A stretch of 64,000 bases of DNA, taken from contig JAHBZT010000003.1 in assembly GCA_019635315.1 (NCBI GenBank), forward strand, positions 62,001-126,000, written 5' to 3'. Below the pieces are notes generated by a model. That model had not been told where the DNA came from. It saw only the letters and a program-made list of their open reading frames with translations, and searched no databases. Position numbers and translations under genes: made by a program. Each line of letters opens with the position of its first letter. Within the stretch, counting starts at the first letter, position 1. Source of the stretch: Rubrivivax sp. GTDB taxonomy: Bacteria > Pseudomonadota > Gammaproteobacteria > Burkholderiales > Burkholderiaceae_C. Of this stretch, positions 1-8,179 are shown piece by piece.

Positions 1-1077
1 GGCGCGGTAGAGCACCGCGAAGTCGGCGAAGCGCACGCCGCCGCCGGCCGCGCGCAGCGCCTGGATGCGCGCCACCGCGCGCTCGGCCTCGTGCTCCTCG
101 CCGTCGTTGTCGATCACGCGCACCGGCTCGCCGTCGCCGAATTCGCTCCACAGCTTCTTCTCGAACAGCTTGGGGTTGCCGGCGATCACGGCATTGGCGG
201 CGCGCAGGATGTGGCCCGTGGAGCGGTAGTTCTGCTCCAGCGGGATCACCTTGAGCTGCGGAAAGTCCTGCGGCAGGCGCTGCAGGTTGGCAATGGTCGC
301 GCCGCGCCAGCCGTAGATGCTCTGGTCGTCGTCGCCGACCGCGGTGAAGGGCGTGCAGGCCGCACCGTCGCCGACCAGCGCCTTGAGCAATTCGTACTGC
401 ACGGCGTTGGTGTCCTGGTATTCGTCGACCAGCACGTGGCGGAACTGCTCGCGCCACTTCGCGCGCGCCTCGTCGTCGCGGCGCAGCATCATCAGCGGCA
501 GCCCGATCAGGTCGTCGAAGTCGACCGCCTGGTAGGCGGCCAGCCGCTCCTGGTACAGCCGCATCACGCGCGCGGCGACACGTTCGTCGTCGTCGGCCGC
601 GGCGCGCTCGGCGGCGTCGGCGTCCAGGCCCTGGTTCTTCCACAGGCTGATCGTCCACTGCCAGCGGCGCGCCAGCGCGTTGTCGGTGCAGCCGCCGGCG
701 TCGCGCAGCACGCCCAGCACGTCGTCGCTGTCGAGGATCGAGAAGCTCGGCTTGAGCCCGACACGCTCGCCGTCGCTGCGCAGCAGGCGCACGCCCAGCG
801 AGTGGAAGGTGCTGATCGCCAGGTCCTTCGCCGCGCGCGGGCCGACCAGCGCCTTCGCGCGCTCGCGCATCTCGGCGGCGGCCTTGTTGGTGAAGGTGAT
901 GGCCGCGATCTGCTTCGGCTCGACGCCGGCCTGCAGCAGCCGCGCGATCTTGTGCACGATGACCCGCGTCTTGCCCGAGCCGGCGCCGGCCAGCACCAGA
1001 CAAGGCCCGGCGAGGTGGTGCACGGCGGCGAGCTGGGCGGGGTTCAACGAGACGGGAGCGGCGGGCGCGGCGGCCAT
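1..1077 (-). CDS. rep: ATP-dependent DNA helicase Rep (5' part, runs off the window)
   Basis: SF1A 3'-5' DNA helicase that helps replication forks pass obstacles. Only the N-terminal 359 residues are in the window; the frame is open to base 1. Visible motifs: Walker A GAGSGKTRVI near residue 25, motif Ia FTNKAAAEMRER, motif II DEYQDTN, motif III VGDDDQSIYGWRGA and motif IV EQNYRST, all in the UvrD/Rep order. The stretch NPKLFEKKLWSE followed by EEHEAER resembles E. coli Rep more than UvrD. The start is the ATG at 1077 just ahead of the AAPVSLNPAQLAAV segment. No partner is visible upstream. Confidence 0.9.
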   Translation of the reverse strand, partial: MAAAPAAPVSLNPAQLAAVHHLAGPCLVLAGAGSGKTRVIVHKIARLLQAGVEPKQIAAITFTNKAAAEMRERAKALVGPRAAKDLAISTFHSLGVRLLRSDGERVGLKPSFSILDSDDVLGVLRDAGGCTDNALARRWQWTISLWKNQGLDADAAERAAADDDERVAARVMRLYQERLAAYQAVDFDDLIGLPLMMLRRDDEARAKWREQFRHVLVDEYQDTNAVQYELLKALVGDGAACTPFTAVGDDDQSIYGWRGATIANLQRLPQDFPQLKVIPLEQNYRSTGHILRAANAVIAGNPKLFEKKLWSEFGDGEPVRVIDNDGEEHEAERAVARIQALRAAGGGVRFADFAVLYRA

Positions 1078-1255
1078 GGCGCGGGGCGGGGAGGGCGGCG
1101 CATGATAGCCGCGCGGGAGCGCGTGCCGCCGTACGCGCGGCTACGTTCGCCGCCACATTCGCTGCCACACGCGCGGCGCTGCCGGCAGCGCCTGCGGCGA
1201 CCGTGACCTGCGCGCGCTGCCGCCGCTGCCGCGGGACCGCCGCGGCCACGCCCGC

Positions 1256-2125
1256 CTACGCCAGGCCCAGCAGGTTCACCGCGTGTTCGAAGGTCCGCGA
1301 GCCCGGATCCGCCAGCGTGTGCAGCACGTTCATGTGGTGGCATCCCGGCACCACCTCGGCGAGCACGCGCCCGCGCCAGGCGCGTGCGATCAGCGCCTGC
1401 TGGCGATGGAACTCCGCGCTCTCGTCGCCGCCGACCAGCGCCACCAGCCGGCCTGCGGGGGGCGGCATGCGGGCCGGGCTCAGCCGGCGCGCCGAGGAAT
1501 CGTCCAGCCGCAGGTCACCGGCCAGGAAGGGTGCATGGCGCAGCGGCTCCAGGTCGTACAGCCCCGAGACCGACAGCGCCGCGCGCAGCAGCGATGGCGG
1601 CAGGTCGGACGCCACCTGGTGCCAGCGGCACTGCAGCAGCATCGTCGCCAGGTGGCCGCCCGCCGAGTGCCCGGCGACGACGATGCGCGACGGGTCGCCG
1701 CCGTAGTGCCCGGCGTTGCGCCAGACCCAGGCCAGCGCCTGGACCATCTGCAGCACGATGTGCTCGATGCGCACTGCCGGGCACAGCGCATAGTTGGGCA
1801 GCACGACCAGCGCACCGGCCTCGGTGAACGGCGGCGCGACGAAGCGCTGGTCGCGCTTGTCCAGCGCCCGCCAGTAGCCGCCGTGGATGTAGACCAGCAC
1901 CGGCGCCGCCCTCTGGGTGGTGCCGCTGCGCGGCGGCAGGAACAGGTCCAGGTGTTCGCTCGCGTCGCTGCCGTAGGCCACGTCCAGTACCTGCGTGCCG
2001 GCCGCCAGCGCCGCCTCGGAGCGTTCGGCCCACTGGCGCAGGATCGCCGGGTGGTCCGGGATGCCGGCGCGTGCGTTGTACTGCGCGTCCAGCCAGGCGC
2101 CGTCGCGAAGCTGCGGCGCCGTCAT
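1256..2125 (-). CDS. alpha/beta hydrolase (HSL / kynurenine-formamidase-like)
   Basis: 289-residue serine hydrolase of the alpha/beta fold. It carries the oxyanion HGG motif (VYIHGGYWRALDKRD) and the nucleophile elbow GHSAGGH, with a C-terminal His in PGCHHMNVL. This layout is that of the hormone-sensitive-lipase/esterase branch, which includes kynurenine-formamidase-like enzymes; the real substrate cannot be read from sequence. The ATG at 2125 overlaps the stop of the TetR gene upstream (ATGA), so the two are translationally coupled. The regulator may control this gene, or the hydrolase may act on the regulator's ligand (inference). Confidence 0.85.
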   Translation of the reverse strand: MTAPQLRDGAWLDAQYNARAGIPDHPAILRQWAERSEAALAAGTQVLDVAYGSDASEHLDLFLPPRSGTTQRAAPVLVYIHGGYWRALDKRDQRFVAPPFTEAGALVVLPNYALCPAVRIEHIVLQMVQALAWVWRNAGHYGGDPSRIVVAGHSAGGHLATMLLQCRWHQVASDLPPSLLRAALSVSGLYDLEPLRHAPFLAGDLRLDDSSARRLSPARMPPPAGRLVALVGGDESAEFHRQQALIARAWRGRVLAEVVPGCHHMNVLHTLADPGSRTFEHAVNLLGLA

Positions 2126-2820
2126 GTCGCGGCCACCCCGGCGCGCGCGGCACGTTCGGCGCGGCGCGGCTTCGCGGCCTGCTCGGCGGCCGCGTCGCGC
2201 AGGGCGGCATCGATCAGCGCGTCGGCCATCCACAGCGCGATGCGCTCGACCTCGCGGTCGGAGACGCCCCAGATGTCCTTCAGCACGATGTAGGGCTCGA
2301 TGCCATAGACCACGGACAGCGCGCGGTGCAGCCGGTCGCGCACCGCCGGCGGCAGCCCGGGTGCCAGCGGCGCGATCGCGTGGCCCAGGATGCGCACGCG
2401 GTGGCCGCGCCGGAACGGCTCCTCCTCCAGCAGCCCGGCGCGTTCCAGCGCCCATTGCTCCAGCGCCAGCTGCGCGGCGGCGCGCAGCTGCGGCTCGAAC
2501 TCCTTGAAGCGCGGGAAGGTCTGCATGAACAGCTCGTGCACGCGCACGCGGCCGTCGGGGTTGTCGCTGGACAGCGTGCGCACCGGGCCCAGCGAGCTGT
2601 CGATGACCGCGGTGATCAGCGCGCTGCGGCTCGGGAAGTAGCGGTAGGCCGTCGCGCGCGAGACCCTGGAGCGCACAGCGACCTCGGCCACCGAGGGGAT
2701 GTGACCGGCCTCGCGGATGATGTCCATCGCGGTGTCCAGCAGCAGCCGGAACGTGGCCGCCTTGATGCCGCGCTCCGGCGGCGCAGGCGGTTCGCTGAGC
2801 TTGTGCTTCAGGCGTGCCAT
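2122..2820 (-). CDS. TetR-family transcriptional regulator
   Basis: 232 residues. The N-terminal HTH is visible in IPSVAEVAVRSRVSRATAYRYFPSRSALI (about residues 43-71), the TetR_N signature including the TAYRYF recognition helix. The rest is an all-helical ligand-binding domain. Its stop overlaps the hydrolase start (ATGA). It lies about 900 bp from, and divergent to, the catabolic operon starting at 3832, where a perfect dyad sits just downstream of a candidate promoter. Control of that operon by this protein is an inference. Confidence 0.88.
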   Translation of the reverse strand: MARLKHKLSEPPAPPERGIKAATFRLLLDTAMDIIREAGHIPSVAEVAVRSRVSRATAYRYFPSRSALITAVIDSSLGPVRTLSSDNPDGRVRVHELFMQTFPRFKEFEPQLRAAAQLALEQWALERAGLLEEEPFRRGHRVRILGHAIAPLAPGLPPAVRDRLHRALSVVYGIEPYIVLKDIWGVSDREVERIALWMADALIDAALRDAAAEQAAKPRRAERAARAGVAAT

Positions 2821-2927
2821 GTCAGTGGCTCTGCGGCGTCTCGTGCGAGCCGGGTTGCGTCGGTCGCAGCGGCATGGTGGATGGCCGCTTGCGGCGCAGT
2901 GCGGACGTTTGTCGCGGTGCGCTGCAT

Positions 2928-3474
2928 GTGCATGCCGGCATTTCCGCAGCGAAGCCGCGCGGGGGCAGCCCGCAGCGCCCAGAGTCCGGCGGTCGGCGCT
3001 TCGCGCCGACTGCCCTGCGATGCTCGAACGCTTGGCCCGCCGCCAACTCACTTCGCTCACTTCGTTCGCTGCGTTCGGACATCGGCGGCGAGTCAGTTGG
3101 GGAGGCGCGCTGCGCGCGCGGCCAAGCGTCCTGCGCTTCTCGGCGCCTCCCATGGGCGCTGCGGGCTGCCCCCACGCCGCTTCGCGACACGGCGGTGGCG
3201 TGCGAACTGGACGAAATCCGCTGTCGATGGCCTTCGCGCCAGGCGGTACCCGCTGCCGGCGCTGTGTGGAGCGCCGAGCAGCGCAGCTTCGGGGTCGGCG
3301 CGCACGCAGTGCGCGCCTCGACAACTGACTCGCCGCCGGTGTCCGAACGGAGCGAGCGCAGCGAGCGAAGTGAGTTGGGCGGCGCGACCCCGGAGCGAGC
3401 AGCGCAGGGAAGTCGACGCCGAAGGCGGCGACCGCGAAACCCTGAGCCGGCAGCGGGTACCGCCTGGCGCGATG
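2928..3474. repeat. 547-bp dispersed repeat, copy A (nested inverted repeats)
   Basis: This block recurs in the same orientation at 19326-19872, with the same length and roughly 90% identity by eye. It contains nested inverted repeats. A GGGGGCAGCCCGCAGCGCCC arm near 2957 is matched by its complement near 3152. A GCGCCAGGCGGTACCCGCTG arm near 3236 is matched by its complement near 3451. An AACTCACTTCGCTC arm near 3047 is matched by a GAGCGAAGTGAGTT type arm near 3363. Frames are open on both strands but low in complexity and unlike any family. The rest of the 2821-3831 gap holds the promoter and operator described separately. Confidence 0.85.
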
Positions 3475-3689
3475 CGCCAATGCCTGAACGCCCGGCGAAC
3501 GGCTGCAATGCGCCGGAAGCGCTCTGAAGCGGACAGTGGCTCATATCGCTCGCACCCGGCCGCCGGAGGCGACTGATGGACCCTTCCGGGTGAACGCGAT
3601 CCGGAGCGGGCGTGGAAGTCGTTTCATCTGGGTGCGGTCCCGGGTATGGCTTAGGGGTTACTCCGGGGCCTGCGACGGCATGGCCCGCC

Positions 3690-3719
3690 TTGTGGTGGGG
3701 TGTGTGCGACCCGTATGAT
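3690..3719 (+). promoter_or_regulatory. candidate sigma-70 promoter of the catabolic operon
   Basis: TTGTGG at 3690-3695 and TATGAT at 3714-3719 are separated by 18 bp. The -10 matches consensus at 5 of 6 positions; the -35 is weak. Transcription would start near 3726, about 105 bp before the first gene. Confidence 0.45.
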
Positions 3720-3733
3720 GCGCCCATCCCGAT

Positions 3734-3751
3734 TTGAGACGCAAGTCTCAA
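3734..3751. promoter_or_regulatory. candidate repressor operator (perfect dyad)
   Basis: TTGAGAC-GCAA-GTCTCAA is a perfect 7-bp inverted repeat with a 4-bp centre, placed about +8 to +25 relative to the predicted start. A further GTCTC half-site follows near 3764. Size and position suit a TetR-type repressor; which protein binds is inferred. Confidence 0.5.
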
Positions 3752-3831
3752 AGACGAGCACAAGTCTCGCGGCGACCGGTGCCCCCTGCGGGCCGACCGC
3801 ACGCGGATCCCCCTGGACGGAGACGAGGTCC

Positions 3832-4722
3832 ATGCGCCTGGCCTGTTGGAGCTGGGGCGGACGCCACCATGCCGGTGTCGTCTCGCCCTGCGGACGCGAG
3901 CTGACGCCACTGGCGCTGGCCGATGCGTCGCGCGGGGCGCTGCCGCTGATCCAGGCGCTCTCGCGCGGCGAGGGCCTGCCGCCGGCTGTCGGCCCGCGCA
4001 TCCCGGTCGAGGCCGTCACGCTGCGCGCCCCGCTGCCGAGGCCGCTGCGCAGCCTGTTCTGCGCCGGGCGCAACTACCGCGAGCACGCGGCCGAGCTGGC
4101 CGACACCGTCTTCCGCGAACAGCTGCCCGAGCGCGACGCCTGGCCCATCGTCTTCACCAAGCTGCCCGAGACCGTGGTCGGACCGTACGACGACGTGCGC
4201 CTGCCCGGCCGCCAGGCCAGCGAGCAGATCGACTACGAGAGCGAGCTCGCCGTGATCATCGGCCGCGGCGGGCGCGACATCCCGCGCTCGCGCGCGCTGG
4301 AGCATGTCTTCGGCTGGACGGTGGTGAACGACGTCAGCGCGCGCGACGTGCAGGTGCGCCACCAGCAGTGGGAGCTGGGCAAGAGCTTCGACAGCTTCTG
4401 CCCGATGGGTCCGTGGATCGTCGGCATCGACGCGCTCGACGCGCGCGACACGCGCGTGCGCGGCTGGGTCAACGGCGAACTGCGCCAGGACGGCCGCACG
4501 AAGGACATGATCTTCGACATCGCGACGCTGATCGAGACCTGCTCGCGCGGTATCACGCTGCTGCCAGGCGACGTCATCGCCACCGGCACGCCCTCGGGCG
4601 TGGGCATGGGCTTCAAGCCGCCGCGCTGGCTGAAGGAAGGCGACGTGGTGCGCGTGGAGATCGACGGCATCGGCGCGATCGAGAACCGCTTCACCGCCAG
4701 CCCGGCGGCCGCGGAGGGCTGA
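3832..4722 (+). CDS. fumarylacetoacetate hydrolase (FAH) family protein
   Basis: 296 residues. The FAH-fold catalytic core includes the entry segment LFCAGRNYREHAAE (about 75-88). The metal-binding motif DYESELAVIIG gives E136 and E138, VNDVSARDVQ gives D167, and the GDVIATGTPSGVG loop lies near the C-terminus. Family members hydrolyse or decarboxylate beta-diketo or 2-oxo acids in ring-cleavage pathways; the exact substrate is unknown. The start ATG at 3832 is preceded by GGAGACGAGG. It is the first gene of a run in which neighbours are separated by only a few bases, so it probably shares one catabolic transcript. Confidence 0.88.
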   Translation: MRLACWSWGGRHHAGVVSPCGRELTPLALADASRGALPLIQALSRGEGLPPAVGPRIPVEAVTLRAPLPRPLRSLFCAGRNYREHAAELADTVFREQLPERDAWPIVFTKLPETVVGPYDDVRLPGRQASEQIDYESELAVIIGRGGRDIPRSRALEHVFGWTVVNDVSARDVQVRHQQWELGKSFDSFCPMGPWIVGIDALDARDTRVRGWVNGELRQDGRTKDMIFDIATLIETCSRGITLLPGDVIATGTPSGVGMGFKPPRWLKEGDVVRVEIDGIGAIENRFTASPAAAEG

Positions 4723-4728
4723 CGCGGC

Positions 4729-5535
4729 ATGGCCATCGCCTGGGTCGACCGCATGGCCGTGGACTCGCGTGGCGAAGGCGATGCCGTGCTCTTCGTGCAC
4801 GGCCTGGGCGGCAGCCTCAACGTCTGGTCGCCGCTGCTGCCGGCGCTGGCGCGCTGGCGCTGCGTGCGCGTGGATCTGCCGGGCGCCGGGCGCTCGCACC
4901 GCGCCTACGCGGTGGCCGAAGGCGCGCCGCCGCTGACGGCCGAGGTCCACGCCCAGGCACTGCAGCGGGTATGCGCGGCGCTGGGCATCGTGCGCGCGCA
5001 TGTCGTCGGCCACAGCTTCGGCACGCTGATCGCGCAGCACCTGGCCGTGATGGCGCCGCAACTTGTGCGCAGCCTGGCGCTGTTCGGGGCGCTGTGGCAG
5101 CCGGCGCAGGCCATGCGCGAAGGCATGCGTGCGCGCGCCGCGGCGGCGCGCGCGGCACGGGACAGTGGCGGGCTGTTCGAGATCGCCGAGGGCATCTCCG
5201 ACTTCGCGCTCTCGGCCAGCACGAAGCAGACGCAGCCGGTCACCGTGGCCTTCGTGCGCGAATGCGTCGGCGCGCAGGACCCGGAAGGGCTGGCGAAGAA
5301 CTGCCTCGCGCTGGCCGAAGCCGAGGGCGCACGCACCGAGCTGATCCGCTGCCCGGTGCTGGTCGTCAACGGCGACGAGGACCAGGTCACGCCGCTGTCC
5401 GGCGCACGACAGCTCGCCGAGCGGCTGCCCGACGCGCGCGTCGAGGTCCTCTCGCGCTGCGGCCACTGGCCGATGCTCGAGCGCCCGGCCGAGTGCCAGC
5501 GCGCGCTGCGCGAGTTCCTCGAGCGCCAGCGCTGA
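4729..5535 (+). CDS. alpha/beta hydrolase
   Basis: 268 residues. Classic alpha/beta hydrolase: oxyanion HG at residues 24-25, nucleophile Ser96 in GHSFG, acid Asp216 or Asp218 in NGDEDQVTP, and His246 in CGHWPMLE. The domain is full length, in the range of ring-fission (MhpC/PcaD-like) hydrolases and esterases. It begins 6 bp after the FAH-family gene, so the two products may act consecutively on a ring-cleavage or lactone intermediate (inference). No signal peptide is visible, so it is probably cytoplasmic. Confidence 0.85.
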   Translation: MAIAWVDRMAVDSRGEGDAVLFVHGLGGSLNVWSPLLPALARWRCVRVDLPGAGRSHRAYAVAEGAPPLTAEVHAQALQRVCAALGIVRAHVVGHSFGTLIAQHLAVMAPQLVRSLALFGALWQPAQAMREGMRARAAAARAARDSGGLFEIAEGISDFALSASTKQTQPVTVAFVRECVGAQDPEGLAKNCLALAEAEGARTELIRCPVLVVNGDEDQVTPLSGARQLAERLPDARVEVLSRCGHWPMLERPAECQRALREFLERQR

Positions 5536-5552
5536 AGTCGAAAGGACACGAG

Positions 5553-6875
5553 ATGGCCGACGTCCACTTCACCAACGTGCGCATCTTCGATGGCGGTGGC
5601 GAGACGCCTTTCACCGGCGACGTGCTGGTGCAGGGCAACCGCATCAGCCGCGTCGTGCGCACCGGTTACGGCCAGCGCAGCCAGCCGGTGGCCGGCGCCA
5701 CCGTGATCGACGGTGCCGGCGCCTTCCTGATGCCGGGCATGGTGGAGGCGCACACGCACTTCAGCTGGAACGACCAGCCCAGCCTGGATGCCATCCAGCG
5801 CATGCCGCCGGAGGAGCACATCCTGTGGTGCGCGCAGGTGGCGGAGCGCTACCTGGACATGGGCTGGACCAGCTGCGTCGGCGCGGCGGCGGCCAAGCCG
5901 CGGCTGGACGTGGTGATCCGCAATGCCATCAACGACGGCACCATCGTCGGCCCGCGGTATCTCGCGGCCAGCCAGGAGATCACGGTGCCCGGTGGCCTGG
6001 GCGACACCACGGCCCCGCACCTGCCGCAGAGCGAGTTCGCCTTCGGCGCGGTGGTCAGCGGCCCGCACGAGATGCGCCGCTGCGTGCGCATGTTCGCCAA
6101 GTACGGCGTCGACACGCTGAAGATCAATCTCTCGGGCGAGTCGATCACCGGCATGCCGTCGGAGATGAGCCAGTTCACCGAAGAGGAGATCCGCGTCTGC
6201 GTCGAGGAGGCCAAGGCCTGGGGCAAGCGCGTCGCGGCGCATGCGCGCAGCACCTGGTCGATCAAGAAGTGCGTGGAGCTCGGCATCGAGGTCATCTACC
6301 ACGCCAGCTTTGCCGACGAGGAGGCGCTGGACCTGCTGGAGGCGCACAAGTTCGAGCACTTCGTCGCCCCTGGACTGGCCTGGCTGATCAACACCTGCTT
6401 CAACGCCAGCCAGTACGGCCTGACGCGCGAGGTGACCGAGAAGATGGGCTACCACCGCGAGCTGGAGGCGGCGGTGGAGAGCATGAAGGCGATGCGCAAG
6501 CGCGGCATCCGCATCCTGCCCGGCGGCGACTATGGTTTTGCCTGGACGCCGCACGGCACCAACGCGAAGGACCTGGAGTACTTCGTCAAGTACGTGGGCA
6601 TGAGCCCCATGGAGGCGCTGCTGTCGGCCACCGCCTGGGGCGGGCCGATGATGAAGATGGGCAAGCAGCTGGGCTACATCCGCGAAGGCTGCCTGGCCGA
6701 CATCCTGCTCGTCGACGGCGACCCGCTGGTGGACATCACGGTGCTGCAGGACAAGGCGCGCATCCTGGCGGTGATGAAGGACGGCGAATTCCATCGCGCG
6801 CCGCCGCTGCGCGGCCAGGGCGCCGGCGCGGCGCGCGCGACCGGCGGCGGCGCCTTCACGCGCTGGGCCGCTTGA
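5553..6875 (+). CDS. metal-dependent amidohydrolase, paralogue 1
   Basis: 440 residues. Amidohydrolase superfamily with a binuclear-type metal site: HxH at H67/H69 in EAHTHFSW, candidate carboxylated K190 in DTLKINLSG, H230 in VAAHARS, H250 in VIYHAS, and catalytic D326 in PGGDYGF. The family cleaves amide, urea or ester bonds in cyclic or peptidic compounds; the substrate here cannot be deduced. The next gene is a close paralogue with the same residues. The last ~25 residues are Ala/Gly-rich and absent from the paralogue. It lies 17 bp after the alpha/beta hydrolase. Confidence 0.88.
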   Translation: MADVHFTNVRIFDGGGETPFTGDVLVQGNRISRVVRTGYGQRSQPVAGATVIDGAGAFLMPGMVEAHTHFSWNDQPSLDAIQRMPPEEHILWCAQVAERYLDMGWTSCVGAAAAKPRLDVVIRNAINDGTIVGPRYLAASQEITVPGGLGDTTAPHLPQSEFAFGAVVSGPHEMRRCVRMFAKYGVDTLKINLSGESITGMPSEMSQFTEEEIRVCVEEAKAWGKRVAAHARSTWSIKKCVELGIEVIYHASFADEEALDLLEAHKFEHFVAPGLAWLINTCFNASQYGLTREVTEKMGYHRELEAAVESMKAMRKRGIRILPGGDYGFAWTPHGTNAKDLEYFVKYVGMSPMEALLSATAWGGPMMKMGKQLGYIREGCLADILLVDGDPLVDITVLQDKARILAVMKDGEFHRAPPLRGQGAGAARATGGGAFTRWAA

Positions 6876-6895
6876 GCACAAGCAGGAGCACCGCC

Positions 6896-8179
6896 ATGGA
6901 CGACATCCTGTTCACCAACGTGCGCATCCTGGACGGCAGCGGCGCGAACCCGTACAGCGGCAGCGTGCGCGTGCGCGGCCAGCGCATCGTACAGGTCGGC
7001 CGCAGCACGGCGCCGATCGCGCCCGGCGGCGCGCTGGTCGTCGACGGCGCCGGCGCGACGCTGATGCCCGGCATGTGCGAGGCGCACACGCATTTCAGCT
7101 GGAACGACGCCGCCACGCTGGCCGAGATCCAGACCATGCCGCTGGAAGAGCACGTGCTGTGGTGCGCCAAGGTCGCGAAGCGCTACCTGCAGGCTGGCTT
7201 CACCAGCTGCGTCGGCGCCGCCTGCGCGAAGCCGCGGCTGGACGTGGTGACGCGCAATGCCATCGAGTCGGGCCAGATCCCCGGCCCGCGCTATCTCGCG
7301 GCCAGCCAGGAGATCACCGTGCCCGGCGGCCTGGGCGACGAGACGCTGCCGCACCTGCCGTTCCCGGAATTCAGCTTCGGCGTCAACGTCAACGGCGCCG
7401 AGGACATGCGCCGCGTCGTGCGCATGTTCCTGAAGTACGGCGTCGACTCGATCAAGCTCAATCTCTCGGGCGACAACTTCGTGCCCGGGGCGCCGGCCGA
7501 GACGACCTGGATGACCGACGCCGAGGTCGCGGTGGCGGCGGAAGAGGTCCAGCTGCGCGGCAAGCGCATCACCGTGCACGCGCGCTCGGCGGCCAGCGTG
7601 AAGCAGGCGCTGCGCCACGGCGCCGAGGTCATCTACCACGCCAGCTTCACCGACCCCGAGACGCTGGACATGCTGGAGGCGGCGCGCGACCGCATCTTCG
7701 TGGCCCCCGGCATCGCGATCCTGTACGCGATGCTCAACGAGGCCGAGCCCTGGGGCGTCACCCGCGCCAAGGCCGCGGCGATGGGCTACGAGATCGAGTG
7801 GGACGCCGCGCTCGACTCGCTGCAGAAGATGCACAAGCGCGGCGTGCGCATCCTGCCCGGCGGCGACTACGGCTTCGCCTTCACGCCGCACTGCCAGAAC
7901 GCGCGCGACCTGGAATTCTTCGTCAAGTACCTGGGCTTCACGCCGATGGAGGCCATCCGCAGCACCACGCTGTACGGCGGGCAGATCATGAAGCGGCCGC
8001 ACGAGCTGGGGCTCGTGAAGGAAGGCTTCCTGGCCGACCTGCTGCTGGTGGACGGCGACCCGCTGGCCAACCTGTCCATCCTGCGCGACCCCAAGCGGCT
8101 GCTCGCGGTGATGAAGGACGGCGTCTTCGCCAAGGCGCCACCGCTGGCGCACGAGCGGCGCTGGGAGCGCGCCGCGTGA
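6896..8179 (+). CDS. metal-dependent amidohydrolase, paralogue 2
   Basis: 427 residues. It keeps every metal and catalytic position of its upstream neighbour: H64/H66, K187, H228, H248 and D324. Long identical blocks such as EAHTHFSW, ASQEITVPGGLGD and VIYHAS mark a tandem duplication. Divergence between the blocks suggests separate substrates or a two-step or hetero-oligomeric enzyme. AGCAGGAG-type sequence precedes the ATG at 6896. The stop overlaps the GTG of the livH-like permease, tying the hydrolase to the importer. Confidence 0.88.
   Translation: MDDILFTNVRILDGSGANPYSGSVRVRGQRIVQVGRSTAPIAPGGALVVDGAGATLMPGMCEAHTHFSWNDAATLAEIQTMPLEEHVLWCAKVAKRYLQAGFTSCVGAACAKPRLDVVTRNAIESGQIPGPRYLAASQEITVPGGLGDETLPHLPFPEFSFGVNVNGAEDMRRVVRMFLKYGVDSIKLNLSGDNFVPGAPAETTWMTDAEVAVAAEEVQLRGKRITVHARSAASVKQALRHGAEVIYHASFTDPETLDMLEAARDRIFVAPGIAILYAMLNEAEPWGVTRAKAAAMGYEIEWDAALDSLQKMHKRGVRILPGGDYGFAFTPHCQNARDLEFFVKYLGFTPMEAIRSTTLYGGQIMKRPHELGLVKEGFLADLLLVDGDPLANLSILRDPKRLLAVMKDGVFAKAPPLAHERRWERAA

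Noticed and set aside
2822-3910. Open frames on both strands within repeat copy A and its flank
   Set aside because: The same low-complexity peptides recur in copy B with changes at random codon positions, and none resembles a protein family.
3846-6875. Plus-strand open frame of 1,009 codons across three genes
   Set aside because: Its first part is Arg/Ala-rich out-of-frame sequence; only its end coincides with the first amidohydrolase, whose true start is 5553.
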